Shown: positions 7,674 through 13,719 of the stretch, piece after piece
Layout: each line of letters starts with the position of its first letter
Numbering within the stretch: the first letter of the stretch is position 1
From: Actinomycetes bacterium
GTDB taxonomy: Bacteria; Actinomycetota; Actinomycetes; Actinomycetales; Cellulomonadaceae
Direction of reading: 5' to 3'
Assembly (NCBI GenBank): GCA_021793115.1
Contig: JAJYTJ010000100.1
Location: 1 to 13,722 of the forward strand
DNA length: 13,722 bases
Translations under genes and position numbers: made by a program
The notes under the pieces: generated by a model
Database searches by the model: none
What the model was told of the DNA's origin: nothing
What the model saw: the letters and a program-made list of their open reading frames with translations, nothing else

Positions 7674-8680
7674 CGGGGCACGGTGGCGACGGACGTCACC
7701 GGTGCGAGCCCGCGAGCGGGTCGCGGTGCGCGCCCAGGTGCCCGGCGCCCGGTGAGCCACCAGTAGCTGAACCCGACGAGCAGCAGCGCCAGCGCGGTGA
7801 ACAGCCCCGTCTCGATCCACTGGAAGGACCAGTAGCGGCTCCCCGGCTGGTACAGCACATGCTGCGTGTAACCGTCGAGGCAGTTCTGAGTTGCCGCGCA
7901 CGTGGCGTCGGGGCCGAACCGCAGCGGGTCGCGCAGCAGGTGCCCGGAGGGGTCGAAGATCTGCGTCGCCACGGCCCAGGATCCGCTCGGCAGTGCCGCG
8001 CCCTGCTTGAGCGTGTTGCCGCCCGAGGGGTCCAGCAGGGGGCCGCTCTCGCTCAGCAGCGCCCGGTAGTGCGGCCGGACGAGCATCTGCACCGCCATCC
8101 GCACGGCGATGAAGACGGCGAGGGTCGTGGCCATCGCCGGGAGCACCCTGCGGATGACGATTCCGGCGGACAGGCCGAGGGCGAACGCGAACGCTGCGTA
8201 GCCCACGGGGACCACGTCGCGGACGTCGAAGATCGAGGCGATGAACTTGTCGTTCGTCGTCCGGTCGGCCGGGCCGAACCACCACGTCGTCATCCAGGAC
8301 AGCACCGCGGTGGCGAGCAGGCTCGCCAGGCCGACGACGACGATCTTGACGGTCAACCACCGGACCCGGCTGGTGGACTGGGTCCAGGCCAGCCGGTACG
8401 TCCCGGAGTCGATCTCGCGGGCGACGAGGGGCGCACCCCAGAAGATCCCGAGGACCACCGGAAGCGCGAGCAGGCCGCCCCGCAGCAGCACCAACAGCCA
8501 CATGTAGCGCGACATGTACGCCTCGACGGGGATACCGAGGCACGGTGAGGCCGAGGTGCACGCCGCCTCCCAGGCGCGGATCTGCCTCCCGGTGACGACG
8601 GTCGGGACCGCGACGAGCGCGAGGGCCGCGAGGACGACGAGCGCCGACGTCCGGAACTGTCGCCACGTGAGCCAGGTCAT
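7508..8680 (-). CDS. ABC transporter permease, third of three tandem paralogs (distal gene of operon)
   Basis: The 390-residue membrane protein begins MTWLTWRQFRT like its two upstream paralogs. Six helices are predicted at about 12-30, 60-80, 109-134, 157-177, 182-200 and 290-309, with both ends inside. The first and last outer loops hold CX5CL motifs (C41/C47 and C261/C267). The loop after helix 2 has APLVAREIDSGTYRLAWTQS, shared by all three and probably facing the ATPase. The ATG at 8680 has a strong Shine-Dalgarno GAGAGGAG seven bases upstream, and a 32-base gap separates it from the preceding permease. No stop codon occurs before the end of the neighbouring hydrolase gene, so residues from about 337 to 390 are encoded antisense to it. 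That tail, rich in Arg, Ser and Pro, is unlike the paralogs' tails and may be a secondary extension after stop-codon loss. Confidence 0.85.
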   Translation of the reverse strand: MTWLTWRQFRTSALVVLAALALVAVPTVVTGRQIRAWEAACTSASPCLGIPVEAYMSRYMWLLVLLRGGLLALPVVLGIFWGAPLVAREIDSGTYRLAWTQSTSRVRWLTVKIVVVGLASLLATAVLSWMTTWWFGPADRTTNDKFIASIFDVRDVVPVGYAAFAFALGLSAGIVIRRVLPAMATTLAVFIAVRMAVQMLVRPHYRALLSESGPLLDPSGGNTLKQGAALPSGSWAVATQIFDPSGHLLRDPLRFGPDATCAATQNCLDGYTQHVLYQPGSRYWSFQWIETGLFTALALLLVGFSYWWLTGRRAPGRAPRPARGLAPVTSVATVPRQRPVTLQRPAARSMSLGRIWSPCTRSPSWRYSLVTHTCVPPTRAAVSSARSRST

Positions 8681-8687
8681 CGTTCGG

Positions 8688-8695
8688 CTCCTCTC
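8688..8695 (-). promoter_or_regulatory. Strong ribosome binding site of the distal permease
   Basis: On the minus strand this reads GAGAGGAG and ends seven bases before the ATG at 8680. It is the best Shine-Dalgarno sequence in the operon and fits the fact that this gene alone is not joined to its upstream neighbour by an ATGA overlap. Confidence 0.7.
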
Positions 8696-8712
8696 CCGTG
8701 GGTGGTCGCGAC

Positions 8713-9840
8713 TCAGGTGCGCTTGCTGGCCCCGCCGGGCCTCGCGGCAGCCGATGAGGCGTCGTCGCGCCCGGCGACGGCGCGCTCACGCTTGGCCGTC
8801 GCCTCGGGCCGCTGCGCGAGCGACATCGGCTTGGGCCTCGGTGGGAGCGATGCCGACGCAGCGCGGGCGGGGCGCTCCGGCCGTGACGTCCGTCCCGGCA
8901 GCCGGTGACCGGCGAGCCACCAGTAGCTGAACCCGATGAGCAGCAGGCCGAGCAGCGTGAAGATCCCGAACTCGGTCCACTGGAACGGCCAGTACCGGCT
9001 CCCAGGCTGGTACACGAGGTGCTGGGTGATGCCGTCGAGGCAGGAGTTGGTGGCGGAGCACGGGGCGTCCGGGCCGCCGACGATCCGGGCCGGATGCCCG
9101 GACGCGTCGACGAAACGCAGCGTCACCACCCACGACCCTGGCGGGAGGTTGGCGCCGACCTTCACGGCGACGTCGCTGCCGCCGCTGGTGAGTGCTCCGA
9201 CCTGCGTCAACGGGGTGGCGTAGTGAGCCCGCAGGAACATCTGGAACACCATCCGGACCACGACGAAGACGCCGAGGGTCGTGGCCATCGCCGGGAGGAC
9301 CTTGCGGATGAGGACCCCCGCGGCCAGGCCGACAGCGAACGCGAAGACGGCGTACCCGAGGGGGGTGACGTCCCGGATCCCGAAGGTCGAGTCGACGAAC
9401 TTGCCGTGCTGGATGCTGTCGGACGGGCCGAACCACCACGTCGTCATCCAGGAGAGCAGGCCGGTGGCCAGGACGGACGCGGTGCCGACGACGGCGACCT
9501 TCACGGTCAGCCAGCGGAGCTGGCTGACGGACTGCGTCCAGGCCAGCCGGTGGGTCCCAGTCTCGAACTCGCGCGCGACGAGGGGTGCCGCGCAGAACAT
9601 CCCGAGGAGCGCCGGCAGGACGAGGAGCGCACCGCCGAGCAGGATCTGCAGCCACCCGAACCGGCCCATGTACTGCTGGGCCGGTGCACCGCTCCCGAGG
9701 CAGGTGCCGGACGTCGCGCAGGCCGTCACCCAGTGCCGGGTTCCGATCCCCGTGATGACCGTCGGGATCGCGAGGAGCAGCAGGCCGCCGAAGATGACGA
9801 TCGCCTGCGTGCGGAACTGCCGCCAGGTCAGCCAGATCAT
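8713..9840 (-). CDS. ABC transporter permease, second of three tandem paralogs
   Basis: The 375-residue protein is clearly homologous over its whole membrane region to the permeases on either side. It starts MIWLTWRQFRTQAIVIFGG, has six predicted helices and the shared segments APLVAREFETGTHRLAWTQS (85-104) and LSWMTTWWFGP (129-139), and ends the membrane part with RYWPFQWTEFGIF. CX5CL motifs lie at C41/C47 and C261/C267, at the same positions as in the distal copy. The cytoplasmic tail of about 60 residues is Pro/Arg/Ala-rich and not conserved. The start overlaps the stop of the upstream permease by four bases (ATGA, 9837-9840), which indicates translational coupling. It should act in the cytoplasmic membrane with the ATPase encoded at 10922-11803. 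Substrate unknown; related YtrABC-type systems respond to cell-wall-active compounds. Confidence 0.88.
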   Translation of the reverse strand: MIWLTWRQFRTQAIVIFGGLLLLAIPTVITGIGTRHWVTACATSGTCLGSGAPAQQYMGRFGWLQILLGGALLVLPALLGMFCAAPLVAREFETGTHRLAWTQSVSQLRWLTVKVAVVGTASVLATGLLSWMTTWWFGPSDSIQHGKFVDSTFGIRDVTPLGYAVFAFAVGLAAGVLIRKVLPAMATTLGVFVVVRMVFQMFLRAHYATPLTQVGALTSGGSDVAVKVGANLPPGSWVVTLRFVDASGHPARIVGGPDAPCSATNSCLDGITQHLVYQPGSRYWPFQWTEFGIFTLLGLLLIGFSYWWLAGHRLPGRTSRPERPARAASASLPPRPKPMSLAQRPEATAKRERAVAGRDDASSAAARPGGASKRT

Positions 9841-10925
9841 CGGTCCGCCCCCGTCAGCCGCGGCTGGTCGACGACCTCCGGGACCTGCCGGTCACGTGCC
9901 GTCCGCTCGTCGGGCACCCGCGGTGCCGCCGTCTCGTCGGGCACCCGCGGTGCCGCCGCGCGGGCGACGCGCGCGCCGCCGCCGGGAAGCCGGTGCCCGG
10001 TGATCCACCAGAAGCAGAACCCGATGAGGACCAGCGCGAGCACGGCGAACAGCCCGGTCTCGGTCCACTGGAACGGCCAGTACCGGCTCCAGGGCTGGTA
10101 CAGCGAGCGGTGCAGGTAGCCGTTCAGGCACGTCTTCGCGGCGAAGCACGCATCCTCGGGGCCGAACCGCAGCGGCGGGCGCACGAGCCGTCCGGACGGG
10201 TCGAAGATCTGCGAGCCGAACACCCAGGACCCGTCGGGGATGTCCAGGGAGGTCGTCAGCGAGCCAGCCGTAGGCCCGGCCTGAAGCGTGCTGGTGACCG
10301 TCAGCGGGCTCGCGAAACGCGGCCGGATCGCCATCATCACGAGCAGTCGCGCGGCGACGTACACGCCGAGCGTCGTCGCCATCGCCGAGAGCACCTTGCG
10401 GACGAGGAGCCCCGCGGTCAGCCCGACCGCGAACGCGAAGGCGGCGTACCCCAGCACGACCACGTCCTCGGTGCCGAAGACCGTCGGGACGAACTTGTCC
10501 GCCTCCGCCCGGTTGGACGGGCCGAACCACCACGTCGTCATCCAGGACATCAGGCCCGACGCGAGCAGTGTCGCGGTGCCGACGACGAGCACCTTGACCG
10601 CCAGCCACCGGGAGCGCGAGACCGACTGGGTCCACGCCACGCGGAACGTGCCGGTCTCGAGCTCGCGAGCGACGAGGGGGGCCGCGCAGAACATCCCGGT
10701 GACCGCCGGCAGGACCAGTGCGCCCCCTCGGAGCAGAACCTGCATCCAGCCGAAGCGTCCATATGCGTCCTCCGTCAGGGCCAGGCAGCTGTCGGAGGGG
10801 GTGCAGCCGTCCGTCCACTGCCGCAACTGGAGGCCGGTGACGACGGTGGCGACGGCGAGCACCGCTAGGCCGCCGAAGACGACGATCGCCTGCGTGCGGA
10901 ACTGCCGCCAGGCGACCCAGGTCAT
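9837..10925 (-). CDS. ABC transporter permease, first of three tandem paralogs
   Basis: The 362-residue protein starts MTWVAWRQFRTQAIVVFGG and has the same six-helix layout as the other two copies, with CX5CL motifs at C41/C47 and C260/C266, and with APLVARELETGTFRVAWTQS and SWMTTWWFGP. The frame is open for another 98 codons upstream. However, those residues are Arg/Pro/His-rich and lie antisense-free inside the ATPase gene in another frame. The ATG at 10925 also matches the paralogs' N-termini and overlaps the ATPase stop by four bases (ATGA), so it is the start. The C-terminal tail contains a short in-frame duplication (two copies of APRVPDE). Being next to the ATPase, this is the copy most tightly coupled to it in translation. 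No substrate can be named. Confidence 0.88.
   Translation of the reverse strand: MTWVAWRQFRTQAIVVFGGLAVLAVATVVTGLQLRQWTDGCTPSDSCLALTEDAYGRFGWMQVLLRGGALVLPAVTGMFCAAPLVARELETGTFRVAWTQSVSRSRWLAVKVLVVGTATLLASGLMSWMTTWWFGPSNRAEADKFVPTVFGTEDVVVLGYAAFAFAVGLTAGLLVRKVLSAMATTLGVYVAARLLVMMAIRPRFASPLTVTSTLQAGPTAGSLTTSLDIPDGSWVFGSQIFDPSGRLVRPPLRFGPEDACFAAKTCLNGYLHRSLYQPWSRYWPFQWTETGLFAVLALVLIGFCFWWITGHRLPGGGARVARAAAPRVPDETAAPRVPDERTARDRQVPEVVDQPRLTGADR
9906..9958. repeat. Tandem duplication of 26 identical bases, period 27, inside a permease tail
   Basis: Bases 9906-9931 and 9933-9958 are identical. The period of 27 keeps the reading frame and doubles the peptide APRVPDE in the cytoplasmic tail of the permease encoded at 9837-10925. 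It looks like a recent slippage or short tandem duplication in a poorly constrained region. Confidence 0.8.
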
Positions 10926-11803
10926 CGCTCGGCCCCGGTCAGGTGGAAGGTCCCCTCGCCGGTGCTCATGTTCGCCAGCACGAGGTCCTCGAGGCTGACC
11001 TGGTCGACCGTCCAGGACGGGTCGAGGATCGGCTGGTCGGTGCGGACCAGGAGGGTGGACTGCCGCGGGGTGTGGCTCGCGTGGATGACCTCCCAGTCTC
11101 CAGGCAGCCGGCCCACGTCGTGGAACGGCCCGCTGAGCAGGTGGTGCGTGGCGAGCAGCTCCTCCACGTCGCCGGCGACCCGAACCCGGGAGTCGACGAG
11201 CACCACGAGGTAGTCGCACACCCGCTCCAGGTCCGCGACCAGGTGCGAGGACAGCACCACGCTGACGTCCTGGTCGGCGACGATCTCCATCAGCCCCTGG
11301 AGGAACTCGCGGCGCGCCAGCGGGTCGAGGCTCGCCACCGGCTCATCGAGCACCAGCAGCTCAGGCCGCTTGGCGACGGCGACGGTGAGCGCCAGCTGCG
11401 CCTGCTGACCACCGGAGAGCTTGCCGCCCTTCTGGACCGGGTCGAGCCGGAGCCGCGCGATGCGCTCGTCGGCGAGCGCCTGGTCCCACGTGGGGTTGAG
11501 GTGCCGGCCGAGCCGCAGGTGATCCGCGACGGACAGGCCGGCGTAGACCGGTGTGCCCTGGGCGACGAACCCGACGCCGGCGAGCGCCGCACCGGCCTTG
11601 GGTGTGCGGCCGAGCACATCGAGGCGGCCCTCGGTCGGCGGGAGCAGGCCGACGGCCATGTTGAGCAGCGTCGACTTCCCCGCCCCGTTGGGCCCGACGA
11701 GCCCGACGACCCGCCCCGCGGGGATGCTCAGGTCGCAGTCGGTGAGCGCCCACCGGCGTCCGTATCGCTTGCCAAGGCCCTCGGCCTCGAGAACCGCGTT
11801 CAT
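10922..11803 (-). CDS. ABC transporter ATP-binding protein (YtrB/BcrA-like)
   Basis: The 293-residue cytoplasmic ATPase would power the membrane proteins encoded directly downstream. Seen in order: Walker A GPNGAGKST (37-45), Q-loop Q82, signature LSGGQ (129-133), Walker B LLVLDEP (149-155) with E154 as the catalytic base, D-loop ASLD and switch histidine H187 in SSHLVA. About 90 residues follow the nucleotide-binding domain, as is usual for exporters of this class. The ATG at 11803 is chosen over an open frame that begins 32 codons earlier, because MNAVLEAEGLGKRYG is a normal ABC N-terminus and AGGGAG lies four bases before it. It overlaps the regulator gene's stop by four bases (ATGA) and the first permease's start by four bases. 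It is the only ATPase for three permeases. The call as an ABC ATPase is firm; the YtrB-like label rests on context. Confidence 0.93.
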   Translation of the reverse strand: MNAVLEAEGLGKRYGRRWALTDCDLSIPAGRVVGLVGPNGAGKSTLLNMAVGLLPPTEGRLDVLGRTPKAGAALAGVGFVAQGTPVYAGLSVADHLRLGRHLNPTWDQALADERIARLRLDPVQKGGKLSGGQQAQLALTVAVAKRPELLVLDEPVASLDPLARREFLQGLMEIVADQDVSVVLSSHLVADLERVCDYLVVLVDSRVRVAGDVEELLATHHLLSGPFHDVGRLPGDWEVIHASHTPRQSTLLVRTDQPILDPSWTVDQVSLEDLVLANMSTGEGTFHLTGAER

Positions 11804-12192
11804 GCCACTCCCTGCCTCACGTCGTCCTGGAGAGCGTCGCGAAACAACGCTTCGATGCTCTCCTCGTCGAGCCCGGCCGACCGGGCCTTGTCCAGCCACT
11901 CCACGAGGTCACGGCGGAGCGGGCCGTGGGCGGCGATGGTCTCGTCGTGCACCTGCGCCGTGACGAAGGTGCCGACGCCGGGCCGGGCCGCGACGAGCCC
12001 GGCGTGCTCCAGCTCCTTGTAGGCCTTGAGCACGGTGTTGGGGTTGATGGCCAGCTGGCCCACGGCCTCCTTGACCGTCGGAAGCTGGTCGCCCTCGCGG
12101 AGCATGCCGAGCCGCACCGCCCGTCGGACCTGGTCGACCACCTGCCGGTAGGGCGAGACACCGGACCGGGTGTCGAGGTGGAACTCGATCAC
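11800..12192 (-). CDS. GntR-family transcriptional regulator, YtrA subfamily
   Basis: The 130-residue protein has a winged helix-turn-helix at about residues 12-77. Its motif PTVKEAVGQLAINPNTVLKA contains the recognition helix, and LEHAGLVAARPGVGTFV contains the wing. A short helical C-terminal part of about 50 residues, the length typical of YtrA-type regulators, serves for dimerisation. Such proteins usually repress the ABC transporter operon they head and are released under cell-envelope stress or by an unknown ligand. The start is taken as GTG 12192 (product MIEFHLDTRSG) rather than ATG 12204, since GGGGAG lies just before the GTG and overlaps the ATG. An inverted repeat in its own promoter region suggests autoregulation. 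Its stop overlaps the ATPase start. Confidence 0.9.
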   Translation of the reverse strand: MIEFHLDTRSGVSPYRQVVDQVRRAVRLGMLREGDQLPTVKEAVGQLAINPNTVLKAYKELEHAGLVAARPGVGTFVTAQVHDETIAAHGPLRRDLVEWLDKARSAGLDEESIEALFRDALQDDVRQGVA

Positions 12193-12196
12193 TGAT

Positions 12197-12202
12197 CTCC
12201 CC
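12197..12202 (-). promoter_or_regulatory. Ribosome binding site deciding the GntR start
   Basis: On the minus strand this reads GGGGAG, four bases before GTG 12192. Because it overlaps the alternative ATG at 12204, that ATG cannot use it, and nothing purine-rich lies upstream of the ATG. Confidence 0.55.
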
Positions 12203-12206
12203 ATTC

Positions 12207-12222
12207 ATCTAGGTGACTAGAT
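12207..12222. promoter_or_regulatory. Probable GntR/YtrA operator
   Basis: ATCTAG-GTGA-CTAGAT is a perfect six-base inverted repeat with a four-base centre. It stands out as AT-rich in very GC-rich DNA. The minus-strand centre reads AGTCACCT, which contains the GT-N-AC core expected of GntR-family operators. It lies 15 bases before the GTG start of the regulator, just downstream of the predicted promoter, where bound protein would block transcription. Autoregulation is inferred. Confidence 0.65.
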
Positions 12223-12234
12223 AATGCGAGCGCC

Positions 12235-12265
12235 ATAGTAGGCACGGCACCACGCCGTCGCGCAA
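12235..12265 (-). promoter_or_regulatory. Predicted promoter of the gntR-ABC operon
   Basis: On the minus strand TTGCGC (12265-12260) and TACTAT (12240-12235) form a -35/-10 pair with a 19-base spacer, slightly longer than ideal. Transcription would start around 12227-12229, and the inverted repeat at 12207-12222 would then lie just downstream of +1. The -10 is good; the -35 is only moderately so. Confidence 0.45.
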
Positions 12266-12290
12266 GGGCTGGACAGCAGGGCCGCCCGCG

Positions 12291-12346
12291 GTGCACTCCC
12301 AACCGTGTGGTGCATCTGCCACTGCACCGCAGGGTGGGAACTGCAC
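12291..12346. repeat. 56-bp imperfect palindrome, copy 1 (REP/BIME-like)
   Basis: It begins GTGCACTCCCAACCGTGTGG and ends with its imperfect reverse complement, with 19 of 24 arm positions pairing around an eight-base centre. It matches the copy at 12400-12455 at 50 of 56 positions. CCCGCG precedes it and also precedes the half unit at 12381. Extragenic placement and hairpin structure resemble REP-type elements, but no mobilising enzyme is in view. Confidence 0.75.
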
Positions 12347-12380
12347 TCGACGCCGACCGGCTCCGGCCGGCGCACCCGCG

Positions 12381-12399
12381 GTGCACTGCCGGGCGTGCG
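12381..12399. repeat. 19-bp half unit adjoining palindrome copy 2
   Basis: GTGCACTGCCGGGCGTGCG has the same start and length as the 19-base opening segment of each 56-base unit (GTGCACTTCCAGCCGTGTG in copy 2), and abuts copy 2 directly. It looks like a remnant or a partial duplication of the unit. Confidence 0.55.
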
Positions 12400-12455
12400 G
12401 TGCACTTCCAGCCGTGTGGTGCATCAGCCACTGCACCGCAGGGTGGAGAGTGCAC
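12400..12455. repeat. 56-bp imperfect palindrome, copy 2 (REP/BIME-like)
   Basis: It begins GTGCACTTCCAGCCGTGTGG and closes with GGTGGAGAGTGCAC. The outer 24 bases of each arm pair at 18 positions around the centre TCAGCCAC. It lies 109 bases after copy 1, start to start, in the same orientation. Six substitutions separate the two copies, and they fall mainly in the arms. Confidence 0.75.
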
Positions 12456-12525
12456 CGCGCGCCGTGCTTGTGCGGGCGACGGCCGGCGGCCGGGTGGTGG
12501 CCGGCGGTGCCGGCGGGCGCCGGGG

Positions 12526-12999
12526 TCAGGCCGGGGTGTGGGCCTCGTCGGCGGGGGACGACGAAGCCGCCGGGGAGCCGTGCGCGGCGGCCAGCGCCTC
12601 GTCGAGCTCCTCGAGGATCCGGCGGCACTCCTCGACGTCCCAGGGTGTCCCGGCGAGCTCGAACTCGAAGAGGATCGGCCGGTGCGAGCGCTCGGCGATG
12701 AGGCGCGCGGCCATCTGGTAGTGCCGGCCGAAGTTGCGGTTCCCCGAGCCCATGACGCCGACCATGAGGCGGCGGTTGTGGTCCGAGCGCAGGAAGCGGC
12801 GGACGCCCTCGGGGATGGTGTCGTTCGAGTCGTTGCCGGTCTTGTAGCTGGGGGTCAGCAGCACCCAGGGCCCGTCCACCTCCGACTGGCGGTGCTCCCG
12901 GTCGGCCAGGTTGAACACGGGCCGGCCCAGCCGCTCGGCGAACGAGCGCACCAGGCCGGACGCCGACGAGTAGTAGTACACGGGGGTCTGCCTCAGCAC
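12526..12999 (-). CDS. nrdI: NrdI, flavodoxin-like activator of class Ib ribonucleotide reductase
   Basis: The 157-residue FMN protein supplies oxidant to the dimanganese cofactor of the NrdF subunit of class Ib ribonucleotide reductase in the cytoplasm. Visible signatures are the FMN phosphate loop YYYSSASGLVRSF (8-20), the second loop TPSYKTGN (49-56) and the third loop GSGNRNFG (84-91), which lies next to the flavin. It ends with a nonconserved Ala/Ser-rich tail of about 20 residues. The start is GTG 12999: GGAGG sits eight bases upstream and the product begins MLRQTPVYYYSS, the family's N-terminus. The frame stays open another 214 codons upstream, but that part is antisense-like filler across the lipoprotein gene. 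nrdH, nrdE and nrdF are not adjacent, which is unusual for actinobacteria. Confidence 0.93.
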   Translation of the reverse strand: MLRQTPVYYYSSASGLVRSFAERLGRPVFNLADREHRQSEVDGPWVLLTPSYKTGNDSNDTIPEGVRRFLRSDHNRRLMVGVMGSGNRNFGRHYQMAARLIAERSHRPILFEFELAGTPWDVEECRRILEELDEALAAAHGSPAASSSPADEAHTPA

Positions 13000-13007
13000 C
13001 GCCCTAT

Positions 13008-13012
13008 CCTCC
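13008..13012 (-). promoter_or_regulatory. Ribosome binding site of nrdI
   Basis: On the minus strand this reads GGAGG, eight bases before GTG 12999. It fixes the start of nrdI against the much longer open frame. Confidence 0.7.
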
Positions 13013-13055
13013 CGCCCGCGGGTCCCGCCCGGGACCGACGCGGCAGCCGTGCCGC

Positions 13056-13532
13056 TCAACCCGGCAGTCCCGTTCCACCCGTGGTGGGCGCGTGGACCAG
13101 CCGGACCGGACCGTCGAGCGCGAGGGGCAGCCGGACCGTCTCGAGGCCCAGCCCCTGCCTGTCGGCGCAGGCCCGGCCCGCCGACGGACTCGTGCTGTAC
13201 TCGCCGAGCACGAGGGTCGAGCCTTGCGTGTCGACGGCGTACCCGAGGTGCGTGACGCAGTCGCCGTCGCCGGCGACGAAGGCCACCGTGATCGTGCGGC
13301 GGTCGTCGCTGATGCCCGCCAGCGTCCACGGCATGCTGGTGCCCGACGGCCGTGCCAGCTCGGTCCCGGGGGACGGGGTGATCCCCTGGCCCCATGCCGG
13401 CAGCGACGGCTGCAGGGGATCGAGCCCGCCCGGCGGGAGCTCCGGCGCGGAGCCGCGTGCGGAGCAGCCCACGACGAGGCCGACGACCAGCGCGGCAGCA
13501 GCGACAAGAGGGGCCATCCTCGATCGCCGCAT
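13056..13532 (-). CDS. Small predicted lipoprotein of unknown function
   Basis: The 158-residue product has a classical lipoprotein signal. MRRSRMAPLV is the basic start, residues 7-22 are hydrophobic, and VVGC (20-23) is the lipobox, so the mature protein would begin at C23 and be lipid-anchored outside the membrane. The mature part opens with a Pro/Gly-rich linker (25-65) and then has a probable beta-rich domain (about 68-150). Two cysteines (C92, C122) could form a disulfide. I recognise no family. ATG 13532 is preferred over the farther start at 13586 because it puts the Arg-rich segment right before the hydrophobic core; a run of G lies about nine bases upstream. The gene precedes nrdI on the same strand with a 56-base gap, which may or may not mean co-transcription. 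Confidence 0.8.
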   Translation of the reverse strand: MRRSRMAPLVAAAALVVGLVVGCSARGSAPELPPGGLDPLQPSLPAWGQGITPSPGTELARPSGTSMPWTLAGISDDRRTITVAFVAGDGDCVTHLGYAVDTQGSTLVLGEYSTSPSAGRACADRQGLGLETVRLPLALDGPVRLVHAPTTGGTGLPG

Positions 13533-13703
13533 GGTTGCTCGCCCCCCACCTCGTCGTGACAGCCGGCCGCCGGAAGGATCCATCACGATCGTGGCGAGGC
13601 CGGCGCCCCGGCGGAGGCGTCAACCGCGGACCGTGCCTCAACCGACGCCACGCCGTGACCTGCGGGGCGCGGCCGCCCCCGAAGGCCCGGCCGGGCGCAG
13701 CCG

Positions 13704-13719
13704 GCCACCCTAGGGTGGC
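13704..13719. promoter_or_regulatory. 16-bp perfect palindrome containing TAGGGT, probable promoter element at window edge
   Basis: GCCACCCTAGGGTGGC equals its own reverse complement. It contains TAGGGT at 13711-13716, and exactly six bases follow before the window ends. The same six-base spacing separates TACGGT from the ATG of sbcD. A rightward leaderless gene starting at the first base beyond the window is therefore likely. An overlapping inverted repeat, GGCCGG-N6-CCGGCC, lies at 13689-13706. The rest of 13533-13722 shows no gene. Confidence 0.4.

Larger units (their letters stand above)
12193..12525. other. Intergenic region of 333 bases: promoter, operator and palindromic repeats, no gene
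   Basis: This stretch lies upstream of gntR and downstream of nrdI. From left to right it holds the gntR ribosome site, operator and promoter (12197-12265), two 56-base palindromic repeat units with an extra half unit (12291-12455), and a very GC-rich tail with three GCCGGCGG copies after about 12482. Open frames cross it on both strands, but they owe their length to the repeats and show no protein-like character. Confidence 0.7.

Noticed and set aside
10926..11219. 98-codon N-terminal extension of the first permease
   Set aside because: It lies inside the ATPase gene in another frame, is Arg/Pro-rich, and is absent from the paralogs, all of which begin with M-x-W-x-x-W-R-Q-F-R.
12291..12455. 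Possible CRISPR array
   Set aside because: There are only two and a half units, each a palindrome of 56 bases, without uniform spacers and without cas genes in the window.
12470..12525. Rho-independent terminator downstream of nrdI
   Set aside because: GC-rich inverted repeats with a stem of about five pairs exist, but no T-run follows and chance pairing is common in such DNA.
12189..12701. Small Cys/His-rich open frames on both strands across the palindromic repeats
   Set aside because: Their Cys/His pattern comes only from repeated GTGCAC and TGCACC words, occurs on both strands, and lacks ribosome sites.
13000..13641. Upstream extension of nrdI to about 371 residues
   Set aside because: The added 214 residues overlap the lipoprotein gene out of frame and look like GC-rich filler, while a good ribosome site precedes GTG 12999.
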